Counted from the first letter of the stretch, positions 7,921-15,945 are shown. The stretch: 21,606 bases of DNA from JADHUC01 sp964617665 (GCA_964617665.1 CAZUAH010000222.1:1-21606); one strand, 5' to 3'. A program made the numbers and translations. Notes: generated by a model from the sequence alone, not told the origin.

Positions 7921-9288
7921 ATGAAACATCCGCTTCTCGTTTTTATTTTTGTCGTCATGGCGTCTTCGTCCGCTGCAGTGGCTGCGACGAAACCGAACTT
8001 GTTGGTGATTTTCACCGACGACCAAACGTTTCGGGCGATTGGCTACAACGATCCGCAAATGAAGACTCCGCATTTGGACGCCCTGGCCAAACGAGGGTTG
8101 ATCTTCGACAACGCCTACGTGGCCAGTCCGATCTGTGCGGCCAGCCGCGCTTCGATGATGAGCGGCGTCTTCCCGCAACAGCACGGCGTGATCGCCTTGA
8201 GCCACAAGCAGTTCCGTACCTATCAAACCGGCGAGGCGCGGGCCGAGCAGACGCTGGCCCATCAACTGAACCAAGCGGGATACCACACTGGTTTCTTCGG
8301 GAAGTCTCATCTTGGACCACCGACCGACTATGGTTTTGGAGTGGGCGACGAGCGAGGTGCCTACGACGACAAGCCAACTTTCGAGAAGGCCGCTGCGTAT
8401 CTCGACGCCCATGCAACGGGCGCGAAACCGTTCTTTCTCTGGCTCGCGCCGCGGCAGCCCCATGTTCCACTTCTACCCGAGCAAAGATGGCTGGACCTGT
8501 ACGCCGAGGGGAAACTTGAGCTGCCTGAGAATTATCGCAGTGGCCCCAAGCAAATCAGCCTGAACAACCAAGGCGTACCGGGGCAGCACTTCTACCGGGA
8601 TTCGGACTACCGGAGGAATCACCGGAACCTCTCAGCCGGCCCGCCACGTGACGCGGAGACAATGCGCGAGTTCATTCGAGCGTATTACGCCGTCATCAGT
8701 CACCTTGACCATCAGATCGGGCAATTGGTCGCGAAACTTCAATCGCTGGGCGTTCTCGATAACACGGTCATCGTTTTCCTCTCCGACAACGGGTATCACC
8801 TCGGCAGCCACGGTCTGGGCAACAAGATCACGATGCACGAGGAGTCCGTGCGGGTCCCCATGTTCATAGTCGGGCCAGGCGTGCCTGTCGGCATCCGGAC
8901 CTCGGCGTTGGTTTCCAGCCTGGACGTCTACCCGACACTGTTGGAACTGGCCGGCGTGCAGGAACTTCCAAAGCACTTGATGGGGAAGACATTGGTTCCG
9001 ATTCTGAGAGACCCGCAAGCGGAAGTGCGAACCACCGTCTTCAGCGAATGCGTAGGCGTCGGCGGCGCTGCCGGCCAGGGACATCGCATGGCCCGGACCA
9101 ATCGATGGAAGTACATTCTCACTGGCACAGACGAGGAATACCTGTTCGATCAACAGAAAGACCCGTACGAATCACGGAACCGAATCGGCGATCCCGAACT
9201 TAACCCGAGGGTCGACGAACTTCGACGCCAATTGAGCAGATGGATGCAGCGGATTGGCGATCGACGATTCCCGGATGTGGGAAAATGA
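7921..9288 (+). CDS. Exported S1-family sulfatase (sulfatase 2)
   Basis: This 455-residue type I sulfatase has a signal peptide (residues 1 to about 22, ending A-V-A-A). Visible motifs are N-L-L-V-I-F-T-D-D-Q at 26-35; the formylglycine site C-A-A-S-R at 72-76, where Ala replaces the more common Pro of C-x-P-x-R; G-K-S-H at 127-130; P-R-Q-P-H-V-P at 177-183; and L-S-D-N-G-Y-H-L-G at 287-295 with Lys302. The C-terminus carries W-K-Y-I and L-F-D-x-x-x-D-P-x-E. C-x-A-x-R is an accepted variant, and Asn at the S-D-N-G position is common in the iduronate-2-sulfatase-like and choline-sulfatase-like branches. It differs from sulfatase 1 in length and active-site neighbourhood, so the two probably remove different sulfates. 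GAGG sits 10 bases before the ATG. It ends the plus-strand run; the next gene is convergent. Confidence 0.95.
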   Translation: MKHPLLVFIFVVMASSSAAVAATKPNLLVIFTDDQTFRAIGYNDPQMKTPHLDALAKRGLIFDNAYVASPICAASRASMMSGVFPQQHGVIALSHKQFRTYQTGEARAEQTLAHQLNQAGYHTGFFGKSHLGPPTDYGFGVGDERGAYDDKPTFEKAAAYLDAHATGAKPFFLWLAPRQPHVPLLPEQRWLDLYAEGKLELPENYRSGPKQISLNNQGVPGQHFYRDSDYRRNHRNLSAGPPRDAETMREFIRAYYAVISHLDHQIGQLVAKLQSLGVLDNTVIVFLSDNGYHLGSHGLGNKITMHEESVRVPMFIVGPGVPVGIRTSALVSSLDVYPTLLELAGVQELPKHLMGKTLVPILRDPQAEVRTTVFSECVGVGGAAGQGHRMARTNRWKYILTGTDEEYLFDQQKDPYESRNRIGDPELNPRVDELRRQLSRWMQRIGDRRFPDVGK

Positions 9289-9378
9289 GAACGCGCTGCT
9301 CTTGCCTTGATCGTCCAGCGTCTCCACGCGAATCGGTACTACTTTTGGGAATCCAGCTACAGGAAGGCACACCTTCAA

Positions 9379-9398
9379 GCCTGCCGAATCGGGCAGGC
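9379..9398. terminator. Hairpin between convergent genes, possible bidirectional terminator
   Basis: GCCTGCC (9379-9385) and GGCAGGC (9392-9398) form a perfect 7-bp GC-rich stem with a 6-base loop. It lies between the stop of sulfatase 2 and the stop of the convergent minus-strand gene. Neither side has a clear T-run, so the intrinsic-terminator call rests on position and stem only. Confidence 0.45.
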
Positions 9399-9421
9399 AA
9401 TCTCGCGTCCGCAAACGATTG

Positions 9422-11407
9422 TCACAACCTAAACCGAGCCGCAATGACGTCCTTCAGTTCTTGGGGATCGGTATCCCTTAGACGCCTTAATACGCATTGC
9501 CAGCGATTGGCGAAGTTGCCTTCGTCCCGGACGTGCCGCAGGTGGAACAGGCGGTGGAAGGAATGCTCTTCCTCACGATACTCCTGCTGCAAGCTAACGA
9601 AGCGCTCGATCATCGAATCCAGATAGACTTGGGCAAAGAGGGCGGGATCGGGTAGGTCATCTTTTCGGCGGTTGACCGGCCCGGCGTAGGCCTCGGCAAA
9701 GCGGTATAGCGGCTGGCTGAAATGCCAAAATGATCCTGTGTGGTGCATCACTATCAACTCGGCAGGCATTCCATCCCGCTCGACCACCACTTCGTCGCCG
9801 TCGTCGAAGAACACGATCAGCTTGTCGTCCGGGACTAAGTCCCAACTGCCATCACCACAACCGACGACGATGTTGGGCGCGGCGGCTTCTCCCAGCAATT
9901 TGGCGAACTGCTCCATGTAGCCCGGCCGTTCCCAACGGTCCTTTGGAACCGTGTCGGTGGCAATGCCTCGGACATAAGCTCGTTCGAAGTACGGCGTCCA
10001 AATGGGCATGTCTTGAAGCCGCGTATGCCTTCCCTTATACAGTTCGCTGATTTTGCCGATCCGTATGGGACCGAATAGATTCATGCCCAAGCGTCTGCAT
10101 CCGAGGTAGCGATCCTGGGTATATTCCGTGTACTCCTCCGTTTCAAACATGGCCGCGTCCGGTGTCATAGGATCCTCCTGAGAATCCAGCCGGTAGCTCA
10201 TGTCCCATTTCTGCATCCGTACAACGCGGATCTGTGGTTCTTCTTCGCTGGCCCGCTTCATCACGACCACATAAACGTCGCGACGCCCCCGTTCCGGGCG
10301 GCCGGCCCGAGACAAAGACTCGTTGATCCAGCCAACGTTGATGTGCTCCAGATCGCCGTAATCCCGGAGAAAGTTCACGATGATTGCCTTGGCTCGGCGG
10401 TTCTCCTGACACTGGAATTCCGCCGGCAGCTTTTCTTCGTCGCCATCGAAGATCGTGTCGAAGTCCAAGTACCCCTGTTTCAGCCTGCCGCCTGGCAGCC
10501 ATTTGACGTGTTTGCGGAATTCCGGTGCTAAAGCCAGCCATTGATCGGCTTCCGTCGTGTCATCCCGTAGCGGATAAAGTGCGGTGTAGAGGGCAATCAG
10601 CCATTCCCGTACGGCGAAGTCGTCCAATAGCAAGCTGGGGTGGACGTGTTGCTCGAGGATCTCGCATAACCGCTGATGCTCCGCCCGCAGCCCGTCATCG
10701 TCGCCTTCCGTGAAACTTGCCTCCCGAAAGGCCGTCCGCATTTCGCCGCACTTCGGAAAGAAATCGACCTCCAGACCGCCGCGTGTCCGACGACGATCGC
10801 AGTACGTCTGGATTTCAACAAGATGCTGGTACAACTCGGCCGTATCCAAATAGGCCAAGTTCTTGAACTCGTTGTAGGTCAACAGCCGGGTACCCGTGGG
10901 CGGGCTGTAGTAGTAGATCGTGCGCCCATCCAGCTTCATCTTGGCGGCTTGGACAGCCGTCTTCATTTGGCCGTTCGTGACAGCGGGCGCTGCAATCCGC
11001 CATAATTCGCCGCGTTGCGTAAGGGCATCGCGGACCTTTGTGTTGGAAGCCAACTCGAACCGGACACAGAGTTTGTTCACCTCTGCCTGGAGAATCTCAT
11101 CGGCTCGCATGACCAGGTCGATCTGTTGCGGGTCCGGACGGATCAGTACCACATCGGCCAGCACGATCAAGTCGACACCCGTGCGCCAAATACGGGAATG
11201 CTCCTCATCGCTCAGTGGCTCCTTGCGTTGCTTCTCCAGCCACTCGCAAAAATTCTCGCGATTTCCAGGATGAGTCGTGCCCTCCGTCACCAAGGCATAA
11301 GTATCGGGTTCTTTGATGCACTGATCGGGAAAAATGGTCGCGACCTGCGGGTCGAAAGCAGTACCCGACTCCGAGGACAGCGGTGGGCCAATGATCTCTA
11401 GTTTCAT
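9422..11407 (-). CDS. Large cytoplasmic protein of unknown family
   Basis: I do not recognise this 661-residue protein. It has no signal peptide, no evident transmembrane segment and no nucleotide-binding P-loop or other catalytic motif that I can name. The N-terminal third (1-230) mixes alpha and beta stretches, including V-D-L-I-V-L-A-D-V-V-L-I-R at 78-90 and Y-Y-Y-S-P-P-T-G-T at 165-173. A mainly helical middle follows (240-350) with several acidic clusters. The C-terminal half has C-G-D-G-S-W-D-L-V-P-D-D-K at 517-529, then F-F-D-D-G-D-E-V-V-V-E-R-D-G, then L-I-V-M-H-H-T-G-S-F-W-H-F. The tail (590-661) is helical and charged. Its length, coding across the whole frame without stops, and codon use resembling its neighbours argue that it is real. 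The ATG at 11407 has only a weak GAGA-like ribosome site. It stands alone on the minus strand between two groups of exported enzymes. It may be unrelated to them or have a regulatory or housekeeping role. Confidence 0.8.
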   Translation of the reverse strand: MKLEIIGPPLSSESGTAFDPQVATIFPDQCIKEPDTYALVTEGTTHPGNRENFCEWLEKQRKEPLSDEEHSRIWRTGVDLIVLADVVLIRPDPQQIDLVMRADEILQAEVNKLCVRFELASNTKVRDALTQRGELWRIAAPAVTNGQMKTAVQAAKMKLDGRTIYYYSPPTGTRLLTYNEFKNLAYLDTAELYQHLVEIQTYCDRRRTRGGLEVDFFPKCGEMRTAFREASFTEGDDDGLRAEHQRLCEILEQHVHPSLLLDDFAVREWLIALYTALYPLRDDTTEADQWLALAPEFRKHVKWLPGGRLKQGYLDFDTIFDGDEEKLPAEFQCQENRRAKAIIVNFLRDYGDLEHINVGWINESLSRAGRPERGRRDVYVVVMKRASEEEPQIRVVRMQKWDMSYRLDSQEDPMTPDAAMFETEEYTEYTQDRYLGCRRLGMNLFGPIRIGKISELYKGRHTRLQDMPIWTPYFERAYVRGIATDTVPKDRWERPGYMEQFAKLLGEAAAPNIVVGCGDGSWDLVPDDKLIVFFDDGDEVVVERDGMPAELIVMHHTGSFWHFSQPLYRFAEAYAGPVNRRKDDLPDPALFAQVYLDSMIERFVSLQQEYREEEHSFHRLFHLRHVRDEGNFANRWQCVLRRLRDTDPQELKDVIAARFRL

Positions 11408-11881
11408 GAGAGGTCTCGGTATAAAAATGCGTACCCAAAAGGCTCCTGCGTCTCACCCGCCCGCAGAGCGACGCTGGCATGGAGCAGCATCGGCATAGCA
11501 GCCACGGTGAACCGGAGGGAGAGGTATACAGCCAATATTCGCGACAGGGGAGGTCTGTGTGAGTTACGAAGAAGAAACGAGCCGCAGTGAGCCGCTCTTC
11601 GTTTCGAATGACCATCACACCATACATATTCTGCGCAGATGCATCAAGCTTTTTTCGGAAATCGCGAGGACCATAGATCAACTGAGTCGTGCTGCAGTTA
11701 CAGTTCTGCCAACATCCGGGATTGTCCCGCTGACTTTTGCCCATTGCGCCGCACGGCGAGGCAATTGGAATTCTACACGTTGCGCGACAGCTCGCTATAA
11801 TGGCAAACCGACCACGATGCTCCGTTTTCCCAGTTGGGGAATCTGTGACTCGTGCCTCTTCTCAATCCGAAGGAACTATTC
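11408..11881. other. 474-base divergent intergenic region
   Basis: This separates the minus-strand unknown gene from the plus-strand nucleoside-hydrolase-like gene, so it should hold both promoters. A consensus -10 for the plus gene is listed separately. Around 11566-11605 there is a direct repeat GAGCCGC (11579-11585 and 11589-11595, 10-base period) flanked by GAAACGA (11574-11580) and TCGTTTC (11599-11605). A minus-strand frame running from the unknown gene into this region was not accepted as coding. No RNA gene was recognised. Confidence 0.5.
11796..11801 (+). promoter_or_regulatory. Consensus -10 box upstream of the nucleoside-hydrolase-like gene
   Basis: A perfect TATAAT preceded by GC lies 80 bases before the start at 11882. 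No good -35 hexamer is found 16-18 bases upstream (CTACAC at 17). The promoter call rests on the -10 and its position. Confidence 0.4.
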
Positions 11882-12853
11882 ATGAGACTAACTGTTGCTC
11901 TCGTTTTCCTGTTCTGCTTCCCTGCATCGCTTCTTGCGCAGGTGAAGATCATCTACGACACGGATATGGACACGGACTGCGACGACGCGGGGGCACTGGC
12001 TATTCTGCATGCTCTTGCTGATCGGGGCGAGGCGGAGATCCTGGCTACGGTGGTCAGTTCGCGGTATCGCTGGTCGGTTCCCTGTGTCGAGGCAATCAAC
12101 CGGTACTATGGTGGTCCGGATCTTCCGATCGGTGCGCCCAAGACCAAATGGGCCGATACAGCGCGTCGCGGATCGCGCTACGCCAAACAAATTGCCGAAC
12201 AATATAAGACCCGCTTGAAATCTAACGACGACGCGCCGGACGCCGTAGACGTCTATCGCCGGGTCCTGGCCGCTCAGGATAACGGCACGGTCGTCATCGT
12301 GACCGTTGGGTACCTGACCAACATCCGCGATTTGTTGGCCAGCAGGGCCGACGCAATCAGCCAGTTAGACGGACCCGCGCTGGTGCGAAAGAAGGTCAGC
12401 CGCTGGGTCTGTATGGGTGGGCGCTATCCAGAGACCTTGAATCCAGGCGTGTTCGGCAACTTCAAGCCGGATCCATCGTCCGCCGTAATCGCCGCCCGAG
12501 ACTGGCCGGGTCCGATCTACTTCACCGGCCTGGGTGACAAGATCCAGACGGGCGCTCGGCTGCACGAGACGCCGGCCGACAACCCCGTGCGACGAGTGTA
12601 CAAGCTGTATCTCCGAGAAAGGAAGGCGCGGCCAAGTTGGGACCCAATCGGCGTACTGTTTGGTGTACGCAGCAAAGCCGACTTCTGGAAGATTCACACC
12701 GGCGGCCACAACCACATTTTCGAGAACGGTACCAATCAATGGCGCAACGGTCCCGAGACCAATCATCGCCTTGTCCAGCTACAGCCCAATGCGGAAGAAC
12801 GGCTTCGCAAGACACTGGATCAGTTGATGGTGCAAGCTCCACGGACAAAATAG
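11882..12853 (+). CDS. Exported nucleoside-hydrolase-like protein (IU-NH fold)
   Basis: This 323-residue protein has a signal peptide of about 20 residues (hydrophobic core 3-18, ending L-L-A-Q). Directly after it comes the Asp cluster of the inosine-uridine nucleoside hydrolase family: D-T-D-M-D-T-D-C-D-D-A-G-A at 26-38. Canonical members have D-T-D-x-G-x-D-D-A, so two extra residues sit in this calcium-binding loop. The matching late Asp is probably Asp254 in S-W-D-P-I-G-V-L. Family enzymes split N-ribosides into base and ribose. Export is unusual for that role, so an extracytoplasmic nucleoside scavenger or a glycan-active relative is possible. The ATG at 11882 is preceded by AAGGA at 7 bases and begins the signal peptide; a GTG 30 bases upstream is less likely. 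It converges with the FAD oxidoreductase gene 78 bases downstream. Confidence 0.82.
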   Translation: MRLTVALVFLFCFPASLLAQVKIIYDTDMDTDCDDAGALAILHALADRGEAEILATVVSSRYRWSVPCVEAINRYYGGPDLPIGAPKTKWADTARRGSRYAKQIAEQYKTRLKSNDDAPDAVDVYRRVLAAQDNGTVVIVTVGYLTNIRDLLASRADAISQLDGPALVRKKVSRWVCMGGRYPETLNPGVFGNFKPDPSSAVIAARDWPGPIYFTGLGDKIQTGARLHETPADNPVRRVYKLYLRERKARPSWDPIGVLFGVRSKADFWKIHTGGHNHIFENGTNQWRNGPETNHRLVQLQPNAEERLRKTLDQLMVQAPRTK

Positions 12854-12905
12854 TCGTGTAGCCCCGGTTCTTGCCGGTCGAGGCGCTTGATCGTCATTGG
12901 ATAGG

Positions 12906-12919
12906 CCGGTGGCAACCGG
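12906..12919. terminator. Small hairpin between convergent genes
   Basis: CCGGT (12906-12910), loop GGCA and ACCGG (12915-12919) form a perfect 5-bp stem in the 78-base gap between convergent stops. There is no T-tract on either strand, so terminator function is only suggested by position. Confidence 0.25.
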
Positions 12920-12931
12920 ACACATGTCGAC

Positions 12932-14458
12932 TTATTGGTCCACACGAGGCGCGATGTTGGGCAGGGCGTTCTCGTCGACGATGGCACCGACTTGGCGCAG
13001 CCGCTGGCGGAGTTGTTGGACATCTACTTGGGCAAAGGGAATGCCGGTGCTGACGACTTGGCGAGCTGCAACTCCACTGGCCTCGCCCATGGCCATGCAG
13101 GGGGCCATGACGCGAACGGGGCCCAACACTTGGCGCTCCACGCAGACGGCTCGGCCTGGGCAGATCAGGTTGCGGATCGGCTGGGGAACCATCACGCGAT
13201 ACGGTAAAGGTGTGGTCAGCCCCTTTCTTACCGTGTAACGATAACCCTCACGAGCGTCGTCGGTGGCAAAAGGCTGTTTGCTCGGTTTCTTTGGGTCAGG
13301 CAAATCCCAGCCGTACATACTGAACCCTATCGTATCCGGAAACTCCTTGCCTTCGGACAGGTCGCGGACGGTCATCATCCAGTCGGCAACAACGCGACGC
13401 GTTTCGCGGACTCCCAGCAACGGCGCAACCGCCTTGAGTTGGACGTTTTCGAAGCCGGGGACATGCTTGCGCAGAATCGCCATGAGGTTTTCCACTTCTT
13501 CCCGACCCCGGATCATTCCTTCCGTGACCGATCGGCCATCCGTACCGTCAATGCCGACCAGCCGTATGGTGTTGACATAGAACGTATCCAGTTCAGTCAA
13601 TTGCGTGCATATGAAGATGTCATAGGGAAAGGGCCAGATTCCCTGCTGTCGAAGCTCCTTGATCTTATTCCGCAGCTTTGGATCACGCTGTTCTTCGATG
13701 TAGCGTGTGAGTCTCGCCTGATCGACGTGGCTCACGTGAAACTCCAGCGTGGCGGGGGTCATGAGACCGTCTTCGGTGCGTCCCTTCACATACTCGCATC
13801 CGCTGCGAGCAGCCACGTCGGCGTCGCCCGTGGCGTCGATCACGGCGCGGGCAGGAACGGCCGTTAGGCCGCTCTTGTTGAATGTGACCACATGCGTGAT
13901 CCGGTCCCCGTTGGTCAGAACGTCTACCACTTGCGTCAGCAGCAGCACGTCCACGTCAAAGGCGTTCATCTTCTCGTCCAAAAGCCTGGCAACGCCGAAA
14001 GGATCGAGAGGCACTCCATGAATGAACCAGTTGTACCAGCCGAAAGGATGGTACTTCTTTGCAGGATCAAGTCTTGGCAGCAGGGCACATCCTCGGGAGG
14101 CGGCTTCTTCGGCGATCGAGCGGAACAGTCCGCCCACCACCCATTCGCCTTTTTGATTGCGCCCACCCAACCAATGAGATACCATGCCCGAGGTGGCCAT
14201 GCCGCCTAATTGTCCCTGGCCTTCGACCACCAGCACCGTCAAGCCTTCGCGTTTCGCCGCCAAGGCTGCAGCGCAACCCGATGGCCCGCCTCCGCAGACC
14301 ACTACGTCGTGGGTGCGGCCGACCGGAATGGATCGCTCGAAGCGAACCCGCCCCGCTTCCGATTCCTTAGCGTTTGCGGCGGCCGATCCCAAGAGGAGTC
14401 CAGAGCCCGCTGCTGCGCCGATACGTTTGACAAACGTTCGTCTCGATTGGTGGGACAT
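12932..14458 (-). CDS. Tat-exported FAD-dependent oxidoreductase (PF12831 type)
   Basis: This 508-residue protein opens with a twin-arginine signal: S-R-R-T-F-V-K at 5-11, then a hydrophobic Gly/Ala-rich segment ending A-A-N-A near residue 30. The FAD-binding Rossmann motif D-V-V-V-C-G-G-G-P-S-G is at 51-61, with Glu79 closing the ADP-ribose site, followed by G-G-M-A-T. D-A-T-G-D-A at 208-213 is the second flavin contact. R-E-T-R-R (351-355), P-G-R-A (434-437) and an M-x-x-C-M-x-M-G stretch with Cys454 are shared with the second FAD oxidoreductase in this window. Tat export implies folding with FAD in the cytoplasm. The substrate of the family is not established. Its start lies one base after the TAA of the propeller gene upstream on the same strand, so the two are almost certainly translated from one message. 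Confidence 0.9.
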   Translation of the reverse strand: MSHQSRRTFVKRIGAAAGSGLLLGSAAANAKESEAGRVRFERSIPVGRTHDVVVCGGGPSGCAAALAAKREGLTVLVVEGQGQLGGMATSGMVSHWLGGRNQKGEWVVGGLFRSIAEEAASRGCALLPRLDPAKKYHPFGWYNWFIHGVPLDPFGVARLLDEKMNAFDVDVLLLTQVVDVLTNGDRITHVVTFNKSGLTAVPARAVIDATGDADVAARSGCEYVKGRTEDGLMTPATLEFHVSHVDQARLTRYIEEQRDPKLRNKIKELRQQGIWPFPYDIFICTQLTELDTFYVNTIRLVGIDGTDGRSVTEGMIRGREEVENLMAILRKHVPGFENVQLKAVAPLLGVRETRRVVADWMMTVRDLSEGKEFPDTIGFSMYGWDLPDPKKPSKQPFATDDAREGYRYTVRKGLTTPLPYRVMVPQPIRNLICPGRAVCVERQVLGPVRVMAPCMAMGEASGVAARQVVSTGIPFAQVDVQQLRQRLRQVGAIVDENALPNIAPRVDQ

Positions 14459-14459
14459 G

Positions 14460-15608
14460 TTAACGATTCTCCAGTTCCGTCAACTTGAAGCGGGTGGAAA
14501 CGACGGAGTGCTTTCGCTTGTCCGGCCAGTATTTGATATAGGTCGTGGCGACGAACGTTCCGTCCGGAAGAAGCTCCAATCCCGGATAGCCGCAGTCCTT
14601 GCCCGCGAAGCTGTGCAGTAGTTTCAGCCGATACTGCCCCTCTCGCTGATGGACGACGTCCTCATACGTGCCGATCCAGCCGACGAAGTGTCCCTTGGTC
14701 GGACTCCCTGCCGCCGTGTCGCGGAAGGCGATCGCAAGCCGTCCGTCCGGCGCATACTTCGCTTGATGCCGATCGCCGCTCAGTGCTCCTTGAACCTCTC
14801 GCGGCTTCGACCACGTCTTGCCCTCGTCGTCGGAGACGATAGACACCGAATTGATTTTCTTCGTATTCTCCCGCATCAGACAAAGCAACTGTTTGCCATC
14901 GGGCGATCGAATGAAACACGGCTCACAAGGTTTGTAGCCCGGCATGTCGCAGATCACGCGAACCGGGCTCCACGTCAGTCCGCCGTCGTTGGAAACGCTT
15001 TGTACGACGTTATTCGACCAGCGATCCGGATCGCCCGCCCGCCGAGCGTTGGTTCCTGCCAGCAGTTTTTTGCCACCTTCGATGGGAATGATCGTGCACC
15101 AAGGCATGACGCTGCGCGTCATGTTCAGACCCTCGATCTGCCGCATCTTGGTCCACGTTGCCCCGTCGTCTTCCGAGTAGGACGAGACTATCCCGCCGGC
15201 GTCTGTGGCAAACACCACAAGACGCGCTTCACCCTCCGGGTCGATCAGTCGGTAGATCGCCGGGCAGTTGCTCACTTTGCGCCAGCTTTCGGGCACCGGC
15301 AGCAACTCCCCCCACGTCTTGCCGCCGTCCGTGCTCTTCTTCATCGGTCCGCAAGCGCCGCCGTGCCCGTAGGTCCACACGGCAAACATGGTTCTTGCGT
15401 CCGGCAGGAGCACGGTCGTCGGATGGCCCTGGTAAACCGTGTCCGTTCCCTCAGCGACGATGACGTGACGATCTGTGTCCTTGGAGAGATCGACGAGTGG
15501 GATACTGAACGTATTTGATATAGAAACGTCCAATCCATCGTCGGCCGTTGCGTGCAAAACGCATACGATGACGGCGGTCAGGACAATTGGCAAACAAAAG
15601 ACTCTCAT
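14460..15608 (-). CDS. Exported Asp-box (sialidase-like) propeller protein
   Basis: This 382-residue protein has a signal peptide (about residues 1-22, ending A-T-A-D). Four clear Asp boxes lie at 92-99, 145-152, 206-213 and 259-266. The order Y-Q-G-H-P-T-T, C-E-P-C-F-I-R-S-P-D-G, L-M-R-E-N, S-G-D-R-H-Q-A and Y-P-G-L-E-L-L-P-D-G is typical of the sialidase-family/BNR proteins common in planctomycetes. Arg246 and Arg280 could be parts of an arginine pocket, but no F/Y-R-I-P motif is present, so the activity is unknown. The start at 15608 was chosen because AAAGGAAG lies 7 bases before it; a longer start at 15635 would place that ribosome site inside the gene. Its stop (TAA, 14460-14462) is one base from the FAD oxidoreductase start, which makes a tight two-gene operon. 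Confidence 0.87.
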   Translation of the reverse strand: MRVFCLPIVLTAVIVCVLHATADDGLDVSISNTFSIPLVDLSKDTDRHVIVAEGTDTVYQGHPTTVLLPDARTMFAVWTYGHGGACGPMKKSTDGGKTWGELLPVPESWRKVSNCPAIYRLIDPEGEARLVVFATDAGGIVSSYSEDDGATWTKMRQIEGLNMTRSVMPWCTIIPIEGGKKLLAGTNARRAGDPDRWSNNVVQSVSNDGGLTWSPVRVICDMPGYKPCEPCFIRSPDGKQLLCLMRENTKKINSVSIVSDDEGKTWSKPREVQGALSGDRHQAKYAPDGRLAIAFRDTAAGSPTKGHFVGWIGTYEDVVHQREGQYRLKLLHSFAGKDCGYPGLELLPDGTFVATTYIKYWPDKRKHSVVSTRFKLTELENR

Positions 15609-15615
15609 GGATGGT

Positions 15616-15624
15616 CTTCCTTTC
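15616..15624 (-). promoter_or_regulatory. Ribosome binding site that sets the propeller start at 15608
   Basis: Read on the minus strand this is GAAAGGAAG, ending 7 bases before the ATG at 15608. It is a strong Shine-Dalgarno match and rules against the in-frame ATG at 15635. Confidence 0.7.
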
Positions 15625-15637
15625 ACAATATGCACTG

Positions 15638-15680
15638 CGGCCAGTAAGGGGCCGGTTGATCAACGCCGCAATACTGGCCG
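15638..15680. promoter_or_regulatory. Nested palindrome, candidate operator in the divergent region
   Basis: The outer arms CGGCCAGTA (15638-15646) and TACTGGCCG (15672-15680) are perfect 9-bp inverted repeats. Centred almost exactly between them is the perfect 10-bp palindrome GTTGATCAAC (15655-15664). It lies 30-72 bases upstream of the leftward operon start, where a dimeric repressor or activator would be expected. It could equally form an RNA hairpin in the leftward leader. Confidence 0.45.
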
Positions 15681-15945
15681 ACAATTCCCATGTGGGCTGA
15701 GCTTGAGGATGATGCAGACTCGAAGTAGTCCTCATCTTAACTACCGCATCCTCTGCGTCGACCGCCCAACCGCTCTACTTGGCGGCTTGCTTCGTACTGG
15801 GCTTGGGGATCAAACGTATCCTGGTGCTTTCTGAGCGGTCGGACTGCCCAGCTTGCAGCATGAGCTTTGACTGGTCCTGCGCTTGACGAACCACAACCGT
15901 AAGCCCATGATTTCAAGAGTGGCTAAACCGATTTCAAACGGGAGC

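Larger units (their letters stand above)
15609..15945. other. 337-base divergent intergenic region
   Basis: This lies between the leftward propeller-oxidoreductase operon and the rightward oxidoreductase-glycosidase-propeller run, so it should carry both promoters. It contains the nested palindrome listed separately. It also holds GAGGATG and CATCCTC copies further right, too weak to call. If the rightward gene uses one of the in-frame starts at 15883 or 15907, the region is shorter. No small gene or RNA was recognised. Confidence 0.5.

Noticed and set aside
11205..11744. Minus-strand frame of 179 codons spanning the start of the unknown gene and the divergent region
   Set aside because: It overlaps over 200 bases of the 661-residue gene in another frame and has Cys/Arg/Ser-rich, non-protein-like composition.
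14649..15518. Plus-strand frame of 289 codons opposite the Asp-box propeller
   Set aside because: The minus strand has a signal peptide and four Asp boxes; the plus product is Arg/Ala-rich with no motif.
15700..15780. GAGGATG/CATCCTC inverted repeat in the divergent region
   Set aside because: Short arms with a long spacer in GC-rich DNA; not distinguishable from chance.
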